DNA from: Gracilimonas sp. | GTDB taxonomy: Bacteria > Bacteroidota > Rhodothermia > Balneolales > Balneolaceae | Assembly (NCBI RefSeq): GCF_040218225.1 | Contig: NZ_JAVJQO010000006.1 | Coordinates: 434,001-498,000 of the forward strand | Length of the DNA stretch: 64,000 bases | Direction of reading: 5' to 3' | Part shown: positions 26,141 to 34,064 of the stretch, in pieces | Numbering within the stretch: position 1 is the first letter of the stretch | Layout: the number at the start of each line of letters is the position of its first letter | Notes under the pieces: model-generated | Database searches by the model: none | Told to the model about the DNA's origin: nothing | Seen by the model: the letters and a program-made list of their open reading frames with translations, nothing else | Position numbers and translations under genes: made by a program

Positions 26141-27421
26141 ATGATTATCAGATATTTAATACTGGCTGTACTATGTGCAATTTCTTTAGGATGTGACTCC
26201 TCTTCTACCACTCCCACCGAAGAAGAAATTCAAATTGATTATCTAATCAATAACTCCTCATACGTTTCAGTTAACACCGAAAATAAAGACTTCAGTGATC
26301 TTGAAATTCTTGGTAATTCGATTGGTGATGCCCGGATTGTAGCCCTGGGAGAAGCTACCCATGGCGAAGGAAATGTATTTCAGGCTAAAGCGAGAATAAT
26401 AGAATATCTCATCCAGGAAAAAGGGTTTGAAGTCATTGTCTTCGAATCTCCTTTATATGATTTACACCGTGCCATGCTGAACATACAACAGGGTGGAAAT
26501 ATTAAAGACAATCTGAATAATTCAATTTATACTATTTGGACTAATACCAGCCAATTTACTCCATTGATTGATTTGCTGGACGAAAAAATTCCAACTCATG
26601 GTTTGTTTGTAGAAGGAATGGATTCCGATTTCTTTTCTCTGGCACCGGTTTCATTAGTTGACGATCTAAAATCCGTACTGGGTAACAGTTCAATAGATTT
26701 AGAAAGTAATGATTGGCAAACTTTTGAATCGCTTCTGCAGGACTTAGTGACAAATAAATGGCAACAAATCACCATCAGCGAAGCAGAGAAGAATACTTTT
26801 GATGAAGTGATAGGCGACATTAAATCCGAAAATATGGATCTGTTTTGGAATCAAATGATTCTGAGCATTGAAAAGGAAGCTGAACGGAGATGGATTGCTA
26901 AAAATGGCGGGCCCTCCAATTCATCCGGAGGCCTCAGGGATATACAAATGGGTGAGAACCTGATTTGGATTGCGGAAGAATTACACCCGTCAAAAAAAAT
27001 CATTGTGTGGGGGGCAAATGTCCACCTTGCACGAGATATGAGCGGCATTACCGCGCCGGAAGATCCGGACTTCTCTTTTGCCAATTTTGAAACTGCCGGA
27101 AAAGTAGCTGCCCAGCACTTTGAAGAAGAATTGTATACCATAAATTTCACCGGCTTAACTGGAAGCTGGGGACGCTGGTTTGACGCTAACTCTACACCTG
27201 TTTCTTCTTCATCAACAGGAAGTATAGAATACCTTCTCGGAAAAACCGATCAGGTAAATACATTCATAAACCTAAGGAACCTCCCCAATGAAGGAGCCTG
27301 GCTTAACGAGCGTCTGCTGGCCAAGCCATTTGGCTATATTGAACTTGAAGCTAACTGGCCTGAAGTAACTGATGGGATTTTCTTTATAACCTCTATTAAC
27401 CCAACCTCCCGTGCTGAATGA
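26141..27421 (+). CDS. Erythromycin esterase-like lipoprotein
   Basis: A 426-residue protein of the erythromycin esterase/EreA-like superfamily. Residues 1-18 are a lipoprotein signal with lipobox ISLGC. The core shows ARIVALGEATHGEGNVFQAK (catalytic Glu and His), VIVFESPLYDL, RDIQMGENLIWIAEEL and IIVWGANVHLARD (second His), matching the active-site order of the family. True erythromycin esterases hydrolyse macrolide lactones, but most genomic members have unknown substrates, and a lipid-anchored form suggests an envelope role. Resistance should not be assumed. It converges with the clan-CD-like lipoprotein gene, 24 bp away. Confidence 0.85.
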   Translation: MIIRYLILAVLCAISLGCDSSSTTPTEEEIQIDYLINNSSYVSVNTENKDFSDLEILGNSIGDARIVALGEATHGEGNVFQAKARIIEYLIQEKGFEVIVFESPLYDLHRAMLNIQQGGNIKDNLNNSIYTIWTNTSQFTPLIDLLDEKIPTHGLFVEGMDSDFFSLAPVSLVDDLKSVLGNSSIDLESNDWQTFESLLQDLVTNKWQQITISEAEKNTFDEVIGDIKSENMDLFWNQMILSIEKEAERRWIAKNGGPSNSSGGLRDIQMGENLIWIAEELHPSKKIIVWGANVHLARDMSGITAPEDPDFSFANFETAGKVAAQHFEEELYTINFTGLTGSWGRWFDANSTPVSSSSTGSIEYLLGKTDQVNTFINLRNLPNEGAWLNERLLAKPFGYIELEANWPEVTDGIFFITSINPTSRAE

Positions 27422-27430
27422 GAAGGTTGG
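27401..27430. terminator. Short hairpin between convergent genes
   Basis: CCAACCT (27401-27407) pairs with AGGTTGG (27424-27430) across a 16-nt loop that contains the esterase stop codon; T-rich sequence follows on the plus strand. It is a weak candidate terminator. Confidence 0.35.
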
Positions 27431-27445
27431 TTTAGATATAATTTT

Positions 27446-28462
27446 TCATTCCTTACATCCCCACGCAGAATGATGTTCAAGTCCTGCTTCTCTTCCAAAA
27501 GCTGTTGAACTGAAGTATATCTTTGCTCCCTTTTCCGGGATTCTTTGGCCTTCGAAGATCTCCAGCGTGTTGCAATCAGCGTTATCTGTAAAAAGTGATT
27601 TTTGCTGAACGGAACCCAAATAGTTAGCATAACTATCCGCATACGGACCCATGTATTCTTCAACTACGTCCATTTCATAAACACCTACCGTAACCATGGT
27701 CTGAAGCTGTTCAGATAATCTCTCAAGGGAATGACGGGCAATGGAATCAGCTAATGATTTCGTGGAAACATCCGAGAGTGTTTCCAACAGATTTAAAGAG
27801 TGAGTATCCAAATAGGATAAATGAAGATTGCGGGGAGAAGCCACCAGATACTCAGTCTTGCCAGTTAATCTTTCTACGGTCAGAGGGTTTCCGTTATTGC
27901 AGGTCGAAAGTACCATCAGATCAAACTTATCTTCGAAACCTGAAATATCATTTGCGAAAACTTCGGTGTTGAAGGTATGTTCTGGCTGGGAATGATGGTA
28001 TGCAAAAGAAGCCTTTGACGGCATTTCATGCCCAAAGTAAAAGAACAATTTTCTACCTGTGTTACTATTACCGGTCATTTGGCGATATAAATCCGCTTCT
28101 TTGCTAAAACCGCCTCCTGTTGGTGAATATTGCCCTTTACCAACTAACTCACCCCCTTTATAATGATACCATACCCGATCTTTTCCGGGAAAAAATAAGA
28201 ACCTTTTCCGTTCAGGTTGTTGATGGAAAATGAATACTTCTCCACTCCTGGCCGACTCTCCAACAGCCTTAGCCTCACTGAGTATTTCCTGATCCGCTTG
28301 ATACCTTTTTCCATTCATATGGAACGTATAGTTCGCATCAGCGTGGATGATATAAACAGCCGTATAGTCCGGATTTGATTGATGATCCATTTTGGTAACC
28401 ACTTCGGAAGCTGAACATCCTGTGAGGAAAACCAACAAAAAAAGAGAAAGTACTTTGTGCAT
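27446..28462 (-). CDS. Lipoprotein with cryptic clan-CD (clostripain/C11-like) protease fold
   Basis: A 338-residue lipoprotein (lipobox FLTGC, Cys16). The region ~32-220 follows the order of C11 cysteine peptidases: strand AVYIIHADANYTF, an acidic helix, then hydrophobic strand plus His in KLFFYFGHEMP (His145), then hydrophobic strand plus Cys in FDLMVLSTCNNGNP (Cys188), then LHLSYLDTHSLNLLETL. The His/Cys pair in these contexts is the clan-CD catalytic dyad pattern. His is followed by Glu rather than the usual Gly, so activity is uncertain. C-terminal cysteines (DNADCNTLE, SAWGCKE) may form a disulfide. I infer the family from motif order only. Confidence 0.5.
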   Translation of the reverse strand: MHKVLSLFLLVFLTGCSASEVVTKMDHQSNPDYTAVYIIHADANYTFHMNGKRYQADQEILSEAKAVGESARSGEVFIFHQQPERKRFLFFPGKDRVWYHYKGGELVGKGQYSPTGGGFSKEADLYRQMTGNSNTGRKLFFYFGHEMPSKASFAYHHSQPEHTFNTEVFANDISGFEDKFDLMVLSTCNNGNPLTVERLTGKTEYLVASPRNLHLSYLDTHSLNLLETLSDVSTKSLADSIARHSLERLSEQLQTMVTVGVYEMDVVEEYMGPYADSYANYLGSVQQKSLFTDNADCNTLEIFEGQRIPEKGAKIYFSSTAFGREAGLEHHSAWGCKE

Positions 28463-28477
28463 CTTTTGAACATAAAA

Positions 28478-28501
28478 AAAGCGTGGATAAAACCACGCTT
28501 T
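28478..28501 (-). terminator. Intrinsic terminator after the small anchored protein
   Basis: A 9-bp perfect stem (AAAGCGTGG/CCACGCTTT) with a 6-nt loop; read on the minus strand it ends in seven T residues. It separates the 146-residue protein gene from the downstream lipoprotein gene. Confidence 0.9.
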
Positions 28502-28523
28502 AATTAAACTGTTGACCTCAGGA

Positions 28524-28964
28524 TTAAAGCAACAGCAGAATAATAACGATTAACAAAGCGGTTGTAGCACTGATGGTTAGCACTGTATCCGCTTGCTCGA
28601 TATCCTGCTGAATAAAATTTGCATAGTCATTCAGCTGGCCATTCGAAACGCGCTTAAAACCATCGGTACCATTCAGCTCATTTCTTCGGTCCGTCAACAT
28701 CTTCTTGAACTCACCCAAATTCTTTTTATCTGAGTTTGAAACCGATGGCTTGCTGTTAATCTTATCTACTGCCGTCATCATATCTTCCAATGACTCATTT
28801 AAAATCACTCTTTTCTGCTCCGCAGTTTCAGCCGATTCCACTTCTTCAACAACTGAATTAACGTGCTTTTTCAGCGCTTCATGACCATCAGTTAGCTGTG
28901 CCTTAAGTGGATTTACAAAACCAGCTAAACCAATAGCCGTTAAAAATAGTAGTACTTTTTTCAT
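28524..28964 (-). CDS. Small exported protein with hydrophobic C-terminal tail
   Basis: A 146-residue protein of unknown function. It has a signal peptide (KKVLLFLTAIGLAGFVNPLKAQ), a helical, charged middle (~25-120) rich in Glu, Lys and Asn that could form a short coiled coil, and a hydrophobic end ISATTALLIVIILLLL that runs to the last residue with no basic tail. It has its own terminator (28478-28501). I do not recognise a family. A periplasmic helical domain anchored by its C-terminus is the simplest reading. Confidence 0.7.
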   Translation of the reverse strand: MKKVLLFLTAIGLAGFVNPLKAQLTDGHEALKKHVNSVVEEVESAETAEQKRVILNESLEDMMTAVDKINSKPSVSNSDKKNLGEFKKMLTDRRNELNGTDGFKRVSNGQLNDYANFIQQDIEQADTVLTISATTALLIVIILLLL

Positions 28965-29125
28965 TTACCTGTATTATTTATTCGTATTCACTATTTATTA
29001 CTGCTTTAAAACCGCTGTGTTCCGAAATACACGAAAAGCTGAAAATGAACTTCGATTTTATTCTTTTGGATTGGTTGCACTTTGGTTTCCCACATAGAGT
29101 TGCACAACTGGAGTCCAGTAGCCAA

Positions 29126-30190
29126 TTACAACGAAACAGAATGAGCAACCGACCTCTGCAAAACCCCCGCCTTTTCCCTTTGGCCTTCTTTACTTGCAGT
29201 TCCACACATTCCAGCCGAAATGATTTTCTGCACCAGATCTTCTTCGTCTGAAATTTCGGGAAGGGTTAGCACGGCCCCTTCATCAATCCAGTCAGACAAG
29301 GTTTGCTGAAAGTGCTGGTCGATTTGATACACGACTTTTCCACCCAGCTCTGTTAAGGCTGCCGCATTACAGAGCTGCTCATATTGGTTTTTGATGGGAA
29401 TAGTGAGCAGCTTCTTGCCCAGGAACATGGCTTCAGATGTGGTTTCAAATCCTGTAGCGGAGACAATCCCCAAACAGCTTTCAATACTTTCCAGGAAGGT
29501 CTCTTTCCCAACCGGATGTACTTTTACGTTTCCCTTGGTATACGCATCTTCGCAATTGGGTGAAAAGATATGCCATTCTACTTTTTGTACCTGCTGGAAG
29601 ATGGAACACAACGTTTCATGATCAAAAGCAGGCAGGTACACGGTGATGTGATCGCCCAATGCTGGATTCAGATTTCTGATCTGCCGGCGTATGATGGGCG
29701 GTTCTATAAAATCATCATACCGCAGATAGTGGGAGCCTACGGCAGCGGTACAGGGTGCAAAATGCTTCATAACCTGCTCGGCCACCAGTGATTTTTTTGC
29801 CGGACGCGGAGCCTTATCCGACAAAAACGAAGCCTGATGACTGATGGCCACACACGGCATTCCAGCTCCATTTGCCGCCCAGGCCGTTACCGGTTCGAAG
29901 TCATTTACAACAAAATCATAATCGTCAATGGGAATGGCCTGAACATCCTGTATAAACTTAATGGGATGCAGGTTCAGTGCTGTTTCCAGCATATCCACAC
30001 TGCCATTGTTGTCGTAGGCCAGGCTGATTCCGCGGACTTTGTAGGCAATTTCTCCATCAATATTCATTTTAAAATTGTAGCCACTTACCAGCACATCTAC
30101 TTCTGCATATTCCCTCAACTTAGGCAAAACTACCCGGGCCCTGCTGATATGTCCGTGTCCAGTGCCCTGAATACCATACAGTATTTTCAT
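29126..30190 (-). CDS. GT-B glycosyltransferase-like protein (MJ1255/TIGR00661-like)
   Basis: A 354-residue protein of the MurG-like GT-B group. It opens with LYGIQGTGHGHISRARVVLP, the glycine/His-rich nucleotide-sugar entry loop, and the C-terminal domain contains ATGFETTSEAMFLGKKLLTIP followed by NQYEQLCNAAAL, the donor-binding site of this family. It probably moves a sugar onto a lipid or other acceptor at the inner membrane. It overlaps the upstream phosphoesterase gene by 4 bp, a pairing that suggests one pathway of lipid or glycolipid modification. The last ~20 residues are basic and may be variable. Confidence 0.83.
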   Translation of the reverse strand: MKILYGIQGTGHGHISRARVVLPKLREYAEVDVLVSGYNFKMNIDGEIAYKVRGISLAYDNNGSVDMLETALNLHPIKFIQDVQAIPIDDYDFVVNDFEPVTAWAANGAGMPCVAISHQASFLSDKAPRPAKKSLVAEQVMKHFAPCTAAVGSHYLRYDDFIEPPIIRRQIRNLNPALGDHITVYLPAFDHETLCSIFQQVQKVEWHIFSPNCEDAYTKGNVKVHPVGKETFLESIESCLGIVSATGFETTSEAMFLGKKLLTIPIKNQYEQLCNAAALTELGGKVVYQIDQHFQQTLSDWIDEGAVLTLPEISDEEDLVQKIISAGMCGTASKEGQREKAGVLQRSVAHSVSL

Positions 30191-31002
30191 CCGATCATCA
30201 GTTTTTTATCAAAAGTATGGCTCTTCATAAGCTGGTTAATCCGGGGATTCTCCTGCAAAACCGCATCTTCCGAATAGCGATACAGGCTCCATTCGTCCCC
30301 GTCATATTCCAGGCAAGTCAGATTTTCTACCCAGTCTCCTGAGTTGAGGTAAATCACCGAGCCTTTTTCATTTTCATACCCGCGTATTTTGGGTTGATGG
30401 ATATGTCCGCATACCACATAATCGTAGCCTTCATCAATGGCCAGTTCCATTGCTGTAACTTCAAAGTCATCAATAAAATTGACGGCAGTCTTTACCCCAT
30501 CTTTGATTTTTTTGGACAGAGAGAATTTTCCATACCCCATTTTCTGAGACACCCAGTTCATCCAGCGGTTTAACAGAATCAGCATTTCATAACCCTGTCC
30601 GCCCAGTTTGGCAATCCATTTACTGTGCTTCATGGTTAAATCAAAAATATCGCCGTGGAAGAACCAGACTTTTTCCCCATTTAGTTCAAGCACCAGTTTA
30701 TCCCGAATGAAAAGTGGCCCGAGCTGCAGGCTGGATACTTTCCGTAAGGTTTCGTCATGATTCCCCGTCAGGTAATAGATATCCACCCCGTTGGTCATCA
30801 TCGTGATCAGCGTGCGGATGACATGCATATGGGCTTCCGGCCAGTAGTATTTGCGGAAATTCCACATATCCACAAAGTCACCATTTAGAATAACTCGCTT
30901 GGGATCGATGGAATTCAGATATTGAACAAGTTCAACGGCATGGCAGCCAATGGTTCCGAGATGCACATCGGAAATAACAACGGTATCTAGGGATCTTTTC
31001 AT
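30187..31002 (-). CDS. Metallophosphoesterase, UDP-2,3-diacylglucosamine diphosphatase (LpxH)-like
   Basis: About 271 residues from the ATG at 31002 (MKRSLDTVVISDVHLG); a longer frame begins at ATG 31038 but adds only an unconserved leader. Calcineurin-fold metal motifs are ordered as expected: SDVHLGTIG, VILNGDFVDMW, YYLTGNHDETLR, WFFHGDIFD and VVCGHIHQPKIRG. Bacteroidota homologues are usually annotated as LpxH-like UDP-2,3-diacylglucosamine diphosphatases, but this group also includes proteins tied to other phospholipid steps. It overlaps the glycosyltransferase gene by 4 bp, so the two are translated as a unit. Confidence 0.85.
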   Translation of the reverse strand: MKRSLDTVVISDVHLGTIGCHAVELVQYLNSIDPKRVILNGDFVDMWNFRKYYWPEAHMHVIRTLITMMTNGVDIYYLTGNHDETLRKVSSLQLGPLFIRDKLVLELNGEKVWFFHGDIFDLTMKHSKWIAKLGGQGYEMLILLNRWMNWVSQKMGYGKFSLSKKIKDGVKTAVNFIDDFEVTAMELAIDEGYDYVVCGHIHQPKIRGYENEKGSVIYLNSGDWVENLTCLEYDGDEWSLYRYSEDAVLQENPRINQLMKSHTFDKKLMIG

Positions 31003-31110
31003 AGCCTGAGGATGATGATTGATGAAAAAGATCGCCATCGCATGTTACCATGGCTTATCCCAGGTGTTATGAATTGATTACGGGTTTGTTACCAAATCTT
31101 TGATTTGGCA

Positions 31111-31234
31111 TTAAAAATTCAAGATTAAAAATATGTATAGTAACCCAGTTCAAATATTTAGTCTTGCCCCATTTAACCTGATTCAGCAGAATAAAAAGCA
31201 CCATGCCCGACCATATTTAATCTTTAATTTTTAA
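31111..31234. repeat. Inverted AT-rich repeat in the OsmC upstream region
   Basis: Positions 31111-31135 and 31212-31234 are inverted copies (about 23 matching bases with one 2-nt gap and one mismatch), including a perfect 12-mer ATTTTTAATCTT, with 76 bp between. It lies between the divergent phosphoesterase and OsmC genes. It could be a remnant of a small mobile element or simply a leader structure. Confidence 0.5.
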
Positions 31235-31253
31235 TCTTTAATCCTTAACCCCC

Positions 31254-31706
31254 ATGAGTGAAGAAAACGCACAAAAAATTGTACACGTCTACCTCCCGGA
31301 AAATGAAAAATTCAAAACTACCCTTACAGCCGGGCGGCATGAACTCATTGCTGATGAACCAGAGCATGTGGATGGCGGAAAAGATCAGGGACCTGATCCC
31401 TACGATTATCTCTTGATGGGACTAGGCTCTTGCACCCTGATGACGGTTAAAATGTATGCCGAACGGAAAGGCTGGCCTGTAGAAGATATGTACCTGGAAA
31501 TGCGGCATAATAAACGTCATGACGAAGACTGCATGAATTGCGAAGATCCGCAGAGTAAAATTGATGTTATCGAAAAGGAGCTGATTGTTAAAGGTGATCT
31601 GAGTCAGGAACAGCTGGACAAACTTCTGGATATTTCTAAAAAATGTCCGGTTCATCGTACACTGGAAAGCGATATCCGTATTGTCAGCTCATTAGACAAG
31701 AATTAA
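31254..31706 (+). CDS. OsmC/Ohr-family peroxiredoxin-like protein
   Basis: A 150-residue OsmC-like protein that reduces organic hydroperoxides with a Cys pair. The peroxidatic Cys is in LLMGLGSCTLMTVKMYAERK and the resolving Cys in ISKKCPVHRTLESDI, the standard OsmC spacing; the buried Arg/Glu are consistent. The N-terminal HELIADEPEHVDGGKDQGPD is the typical dimer arm of the YhfA/OsmC-like branch. An extra Cys pair (DEDCMNCED) is present mid-protein. Its stop overlaps the convergent unknown gene by 4 bp. Confidence 0.92.
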   Translation: MSEENAQKIVHVYLPENEKFKTTLTAGRHELIADEPEHVDGGKDQGPDPYDYLLMGLGSCTLMTVKMYAERKGWPVEDMYLEMRHNKRHDEDCMNCEDPQSKIDVIEKELIVKGDLSQEQLDKLLDISKKCPVHRTLESDIRIVSSLDKN

Positions 31707-33103
31707 AACTTGTATAAGTATCCGATAGATATACTGATACCCACTTTCAGCTTAGATCTTGTAATATTTACAGGTTCAATCGTCGTTGTATTGTTTATTG
31801 AATGAGCGTTACTTAGTTCATTAACCATTCCAGCGACGGCCATGATATTTGCGGTAATCATGTCTTTAGGCCCAAAACGAATTCCTCCCCCGGCTAACAA
31901 TCGGAGTCGATCTAAATCATTTAAAGGAAAAGCAGTACCAATAGTAAAATGAAGATTGTTGTTGGGCTCACCAGCACTAAAATGAACCATTGAGGCTACT
32001 CCTATCTCAAATTGATCGTTATCTTCTTCAATAATACGGTACTCCGTCGTATTACTATCAATGGGAGAAGAACTAACAGCATATTCTGAATTGTACATAT
32101 TAGTCCAGTAAAAACCCGCCCCAACTCCTACAAATGGAGAGGGCTTTGAACTAAATGAGAAATTTGTATTGAAAGATGGAAGACCTGATTCAATGCTTTT
32201 TGGCTCTATATAAACTTTTACTGTATTGTTACCCTGTTTAATCTCGTAGGGTAACGACAAATAACAGTTAGCTTTATTATTCTCCCGATGCATGATTCTG
32301 GTTTTCAGTTCAGTTATTTTATCTATACTTATTATCTTAGAAATAGTATCGCTATAAGACTTCAGCTTAGAAAAATTATCACTCAGTTCTTGATATGAAT
32401 TACCCATCTCATCTTTATAAATACTGAGGTAGCTTAAAATTTCTGCCAGACGGTTAATATCTATTTTGACTTGATTTAATGTCCGCCTCAACTCATCTAA
32501 CTTTTTAAATGATTCCTCAAAATCAAAACCTGAAGTCAGGTAAGTATACGTGCCGGTAGTTTGATCCTGGACCTGATAAGAAACATATTGATTGGAGATT
32601 TCAATAAGTGTTTCTTCTGCATCGGCAAGGATACCAGTTAATTTTTGTTGTACGTTCGTATATAGTTCTATAGCTTCAGTAATATTTTGATTTTTTTCGA
32701 GGTTTTTAGCTTGAAACATTTCTTCAGCTAATTCTTTGGAGATATCCGGCAGTGGCAGAACAGTAATGAGGTTTGGTAATTGAATTTTCTTAAGCAGACT
32801 ATCGATACCTAGACTCAATAGCTTTCCAGAAGATGTTGAAGAAGTGTCTTTATTATTTATGTTCACCTTATAAAGGTTCATGTTAATGTCACTCACCAAA
32901 ATCCTATAAAATGATCCTGCTTCCATGCCTTTCAGGCTTTCTCTTCCATTAATTATGCGGTCATTAAAATTAAGCTTTACAGTCTTTGGGTTGCCATTTG
33001 TTATCTGATTATCACAATTTAGCTGTGCCTTTGCATATGAAAAATTAAACAACACAAATACAATCATTAATATCGTACATGAAATTTTTAATCGATTTTC
33101 CAT
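31703..33103 (-). CDS. Exported coiled-coil protein with barrel-like C-terminus, unknown function
   Basis: A 466-residue protein. A signal peptide ends about ANAQ-like SYAKAQ, a beta-rich N-terminal part (~30-110) follows, then a long helical region (~120-290, LEKNQNITEAIELYTNVQQK and ELRRTLNQVKIDINRLAEIL) able to form a coiled coil. The last ~150 residues (FVGVGAGFYWTNMY, LLAGGGIRFGPKDMITANIM) alternate like outer-membrane strands and end SIGYLYKF with a terminal Phe. This suggests an outer-membrane-anchored coiled coil, but I do not recognise the family. Base composition is more AT-rich than the neighbours. Confidence 0.7.
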   Translation of the reverse strand: MENRLKISCTILMIVFVLFNFSYAKAQLNCDNQITNGNPKTVKLNFNDRIINGRESLKGMEAGSFYRILVSDINMNLYKVNINNKDTSSTSSGKLLSLGIDSLLKKIQLPNLITVLPLPDISKELAEEMFQAKNLEKNQNITEAIELYTNVQQKLTGILADAEETLIEISNQYVSYQVQDQTTGTYTYLTSGFDFEESFKKLDELRRTLNQVKIDINRLAEILSYLSIYKDEMGNSYQELSDNFSKLKSYSDTISKIISIDKITELKTRIMHRENNKANCYLSLPYEIKQGNNTVKVYIEPKSIESGLPSFNTNFSFSSKPSPFVGVGAGFYWTNMYNSEYAVSSSPIDSNTTEYRIIEEDNDQFEIGVASMVHFSAGEPNNNLHFTIGTAFPLNDLDRLRLLAGGGIRFGPKDMITANIMAVAGMVNELSNAHSINNTTTIEPVNITRSKLKVGISISIGYLYKF

Positions 33104-33198
33104 AATTCACTTTACCCCTATTTATTGTTGACCATCTAGAAAAGTAAAACTCACTTTCTTTTCACGATTATAAAGTATTGCATATTGGAGTGATTTTA

Positions 33199-33224
33199 AC
33201 CACACAGTTATGTGGTCTTTTTTT
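33199..33224 (+). terminator. Orphan intrinsic terminator
   Basis: ACCACA pairs with TGTGGT across a 6-nt loop, followed by a run of T. The plus strand upstream of it carries no gene before the convergent region, so it may end an antisense or small RNA. Confidence 0.55.
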
Positions 33225-33317
33225 AGTAACAGTCCTTATTTTCTTAAAAACTTTATGATATTCCAGTGAACGCTGAAGCACACTGAGTGAGTAAGTTATT
33301 TCAATAAGACCTAAGTC

Positions 33318-33337
33318 ATTCCTGCAGAAGCTGGAAT
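33318..33337. repeat. Dispersed-type hairpin repeat
   Basis: ATTCCTGC pairs with GCTGGAAT (one mismatch) around AGAA. Its form resembles the hairpin at 17109-17132, consistent with a degenerate intergenic repeat family. Confidence 0.4.
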
Positions 33338-33436
33338 CTTGTTGTTTGCAGAAAATGAACTGCTAAACCTTATCAACCCATTAGATTTCGGGCATTCGCC
33401 GCGAAATGACTGTCCTTTAGTTCCGAACTGTATTCA

Positions 33437-34000
33437 CTAATCTGCCCATCCCCAGGGCGCTTCGGGGATATCAACTTCATCCTTTAAGTGAAAGCGAATG
33501 CTGAAATAACGATCGGTACCAATGCGGCGAAGGTTATAGGTAAAATATTGACCAGGCACTATTTCAATCCACCAGATATTACTTGCGGCGGCAGGAATCA
33601 GGGCAGCTGTATGCTGATCGGCGGGAAATGTTTGGAGCGTTGACAAACCTGTATTGGCTGATGTCCCGCCGTACATAGTGACTTCATCTTCACTTCCATC
33701 CTTATGGCGATGATCGTGCTTTAATTGTATACGTTCATTCATTCTGGTCAGCACCCATGTACGTGAACGATCATCACCTACAAAAAAGGGTATTTTGATC
33801 TCATTCTCTTCGCAGGAGCGGACATGCATTACTAATGATTGTGTACGGAATTCATCATCTGCAGGAGCTTCCAGAACCTCCCCTGAATAAGCCTTATTAC
33901 AGAGTTCAAGCAAATTCTGCCAGAAGACATTTGAAGCAGACTCTTGAGCAAATATCTCACATGGAAGAATTAAAACTACTGCTAACACTAAATATCGCAT
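33437..34000 (-). CDS. Exported protein of unknown function
   Basis: A 187-residue protein with a signal peptide (YLVLAVVLILPCEIFAQ). The mature part begins ESASNVFWQNLLELCNKAYSGEVL and has one Cys pair (ELCNKAY ... RSCEENEI) that could form a disulfide. It is beta-rich, with VTMYGGTSANTGLSTLQTFP and ends PEAPWGWAD. Proteins of this shape occur across Bacteroidota as secreted hypothetical proteins; I cannot name a domain. It stands alone, with gcvP downstream on the same strand (64 bp to its start codon side), without sign of a shared role. Confidence 0.75.
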   Translation of the reverse strand: MRYLVLAVVLILPCEIFAQESASNVFWQNLLELCNKAYSGEVLEAPADDEFRTQSLVMHVRSCEENEIKIPFFVGDDRSRTWVLTRMNERIQLKHDHRHKDGSEDEVTMYGGTSANTGLSTLQTFPADQHTAALIPAAASNIWWIEIVPGQYFTYNLRRIGTDRYFSIRFHLKDEVDIPEAPWGWAD

Positions 34001-34064
34001 ACTACCCTCATTTTTTTAATGAGGATATCCTAAATAAATATTAAATGCGATCAGATTTTTTGCT

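Larger units (their letters stand above)
33104..33436. other. Longest gene-free stretch: orphan hairpin and degenerate repeats
   Basis: No coding frame is convincing here. It holds a hairpin with a following T-run at 33199-33224 (plus strand) that has no plus-strand gene before it, and a repeat-like hairpin at 33318-33337 (ATTCCTGC/GCTGGAAT, one mismatch), followed by a segment near 33384-33411 (ATTTCGGG...GCGAAATGAC) that also looks like degenerate intergenic repeat material. A small RNA ending at the first hairpin is possible but unproven. Confidence 0.5.

Noticed and set aside
26141-27421. Macrolide resistance gene
   Set aside because: The erythromycin esterase-like fold is common in genomes with other or unknown substrates, and this copy is a chromosomal lipoprotein; resistance cannot be claimed.
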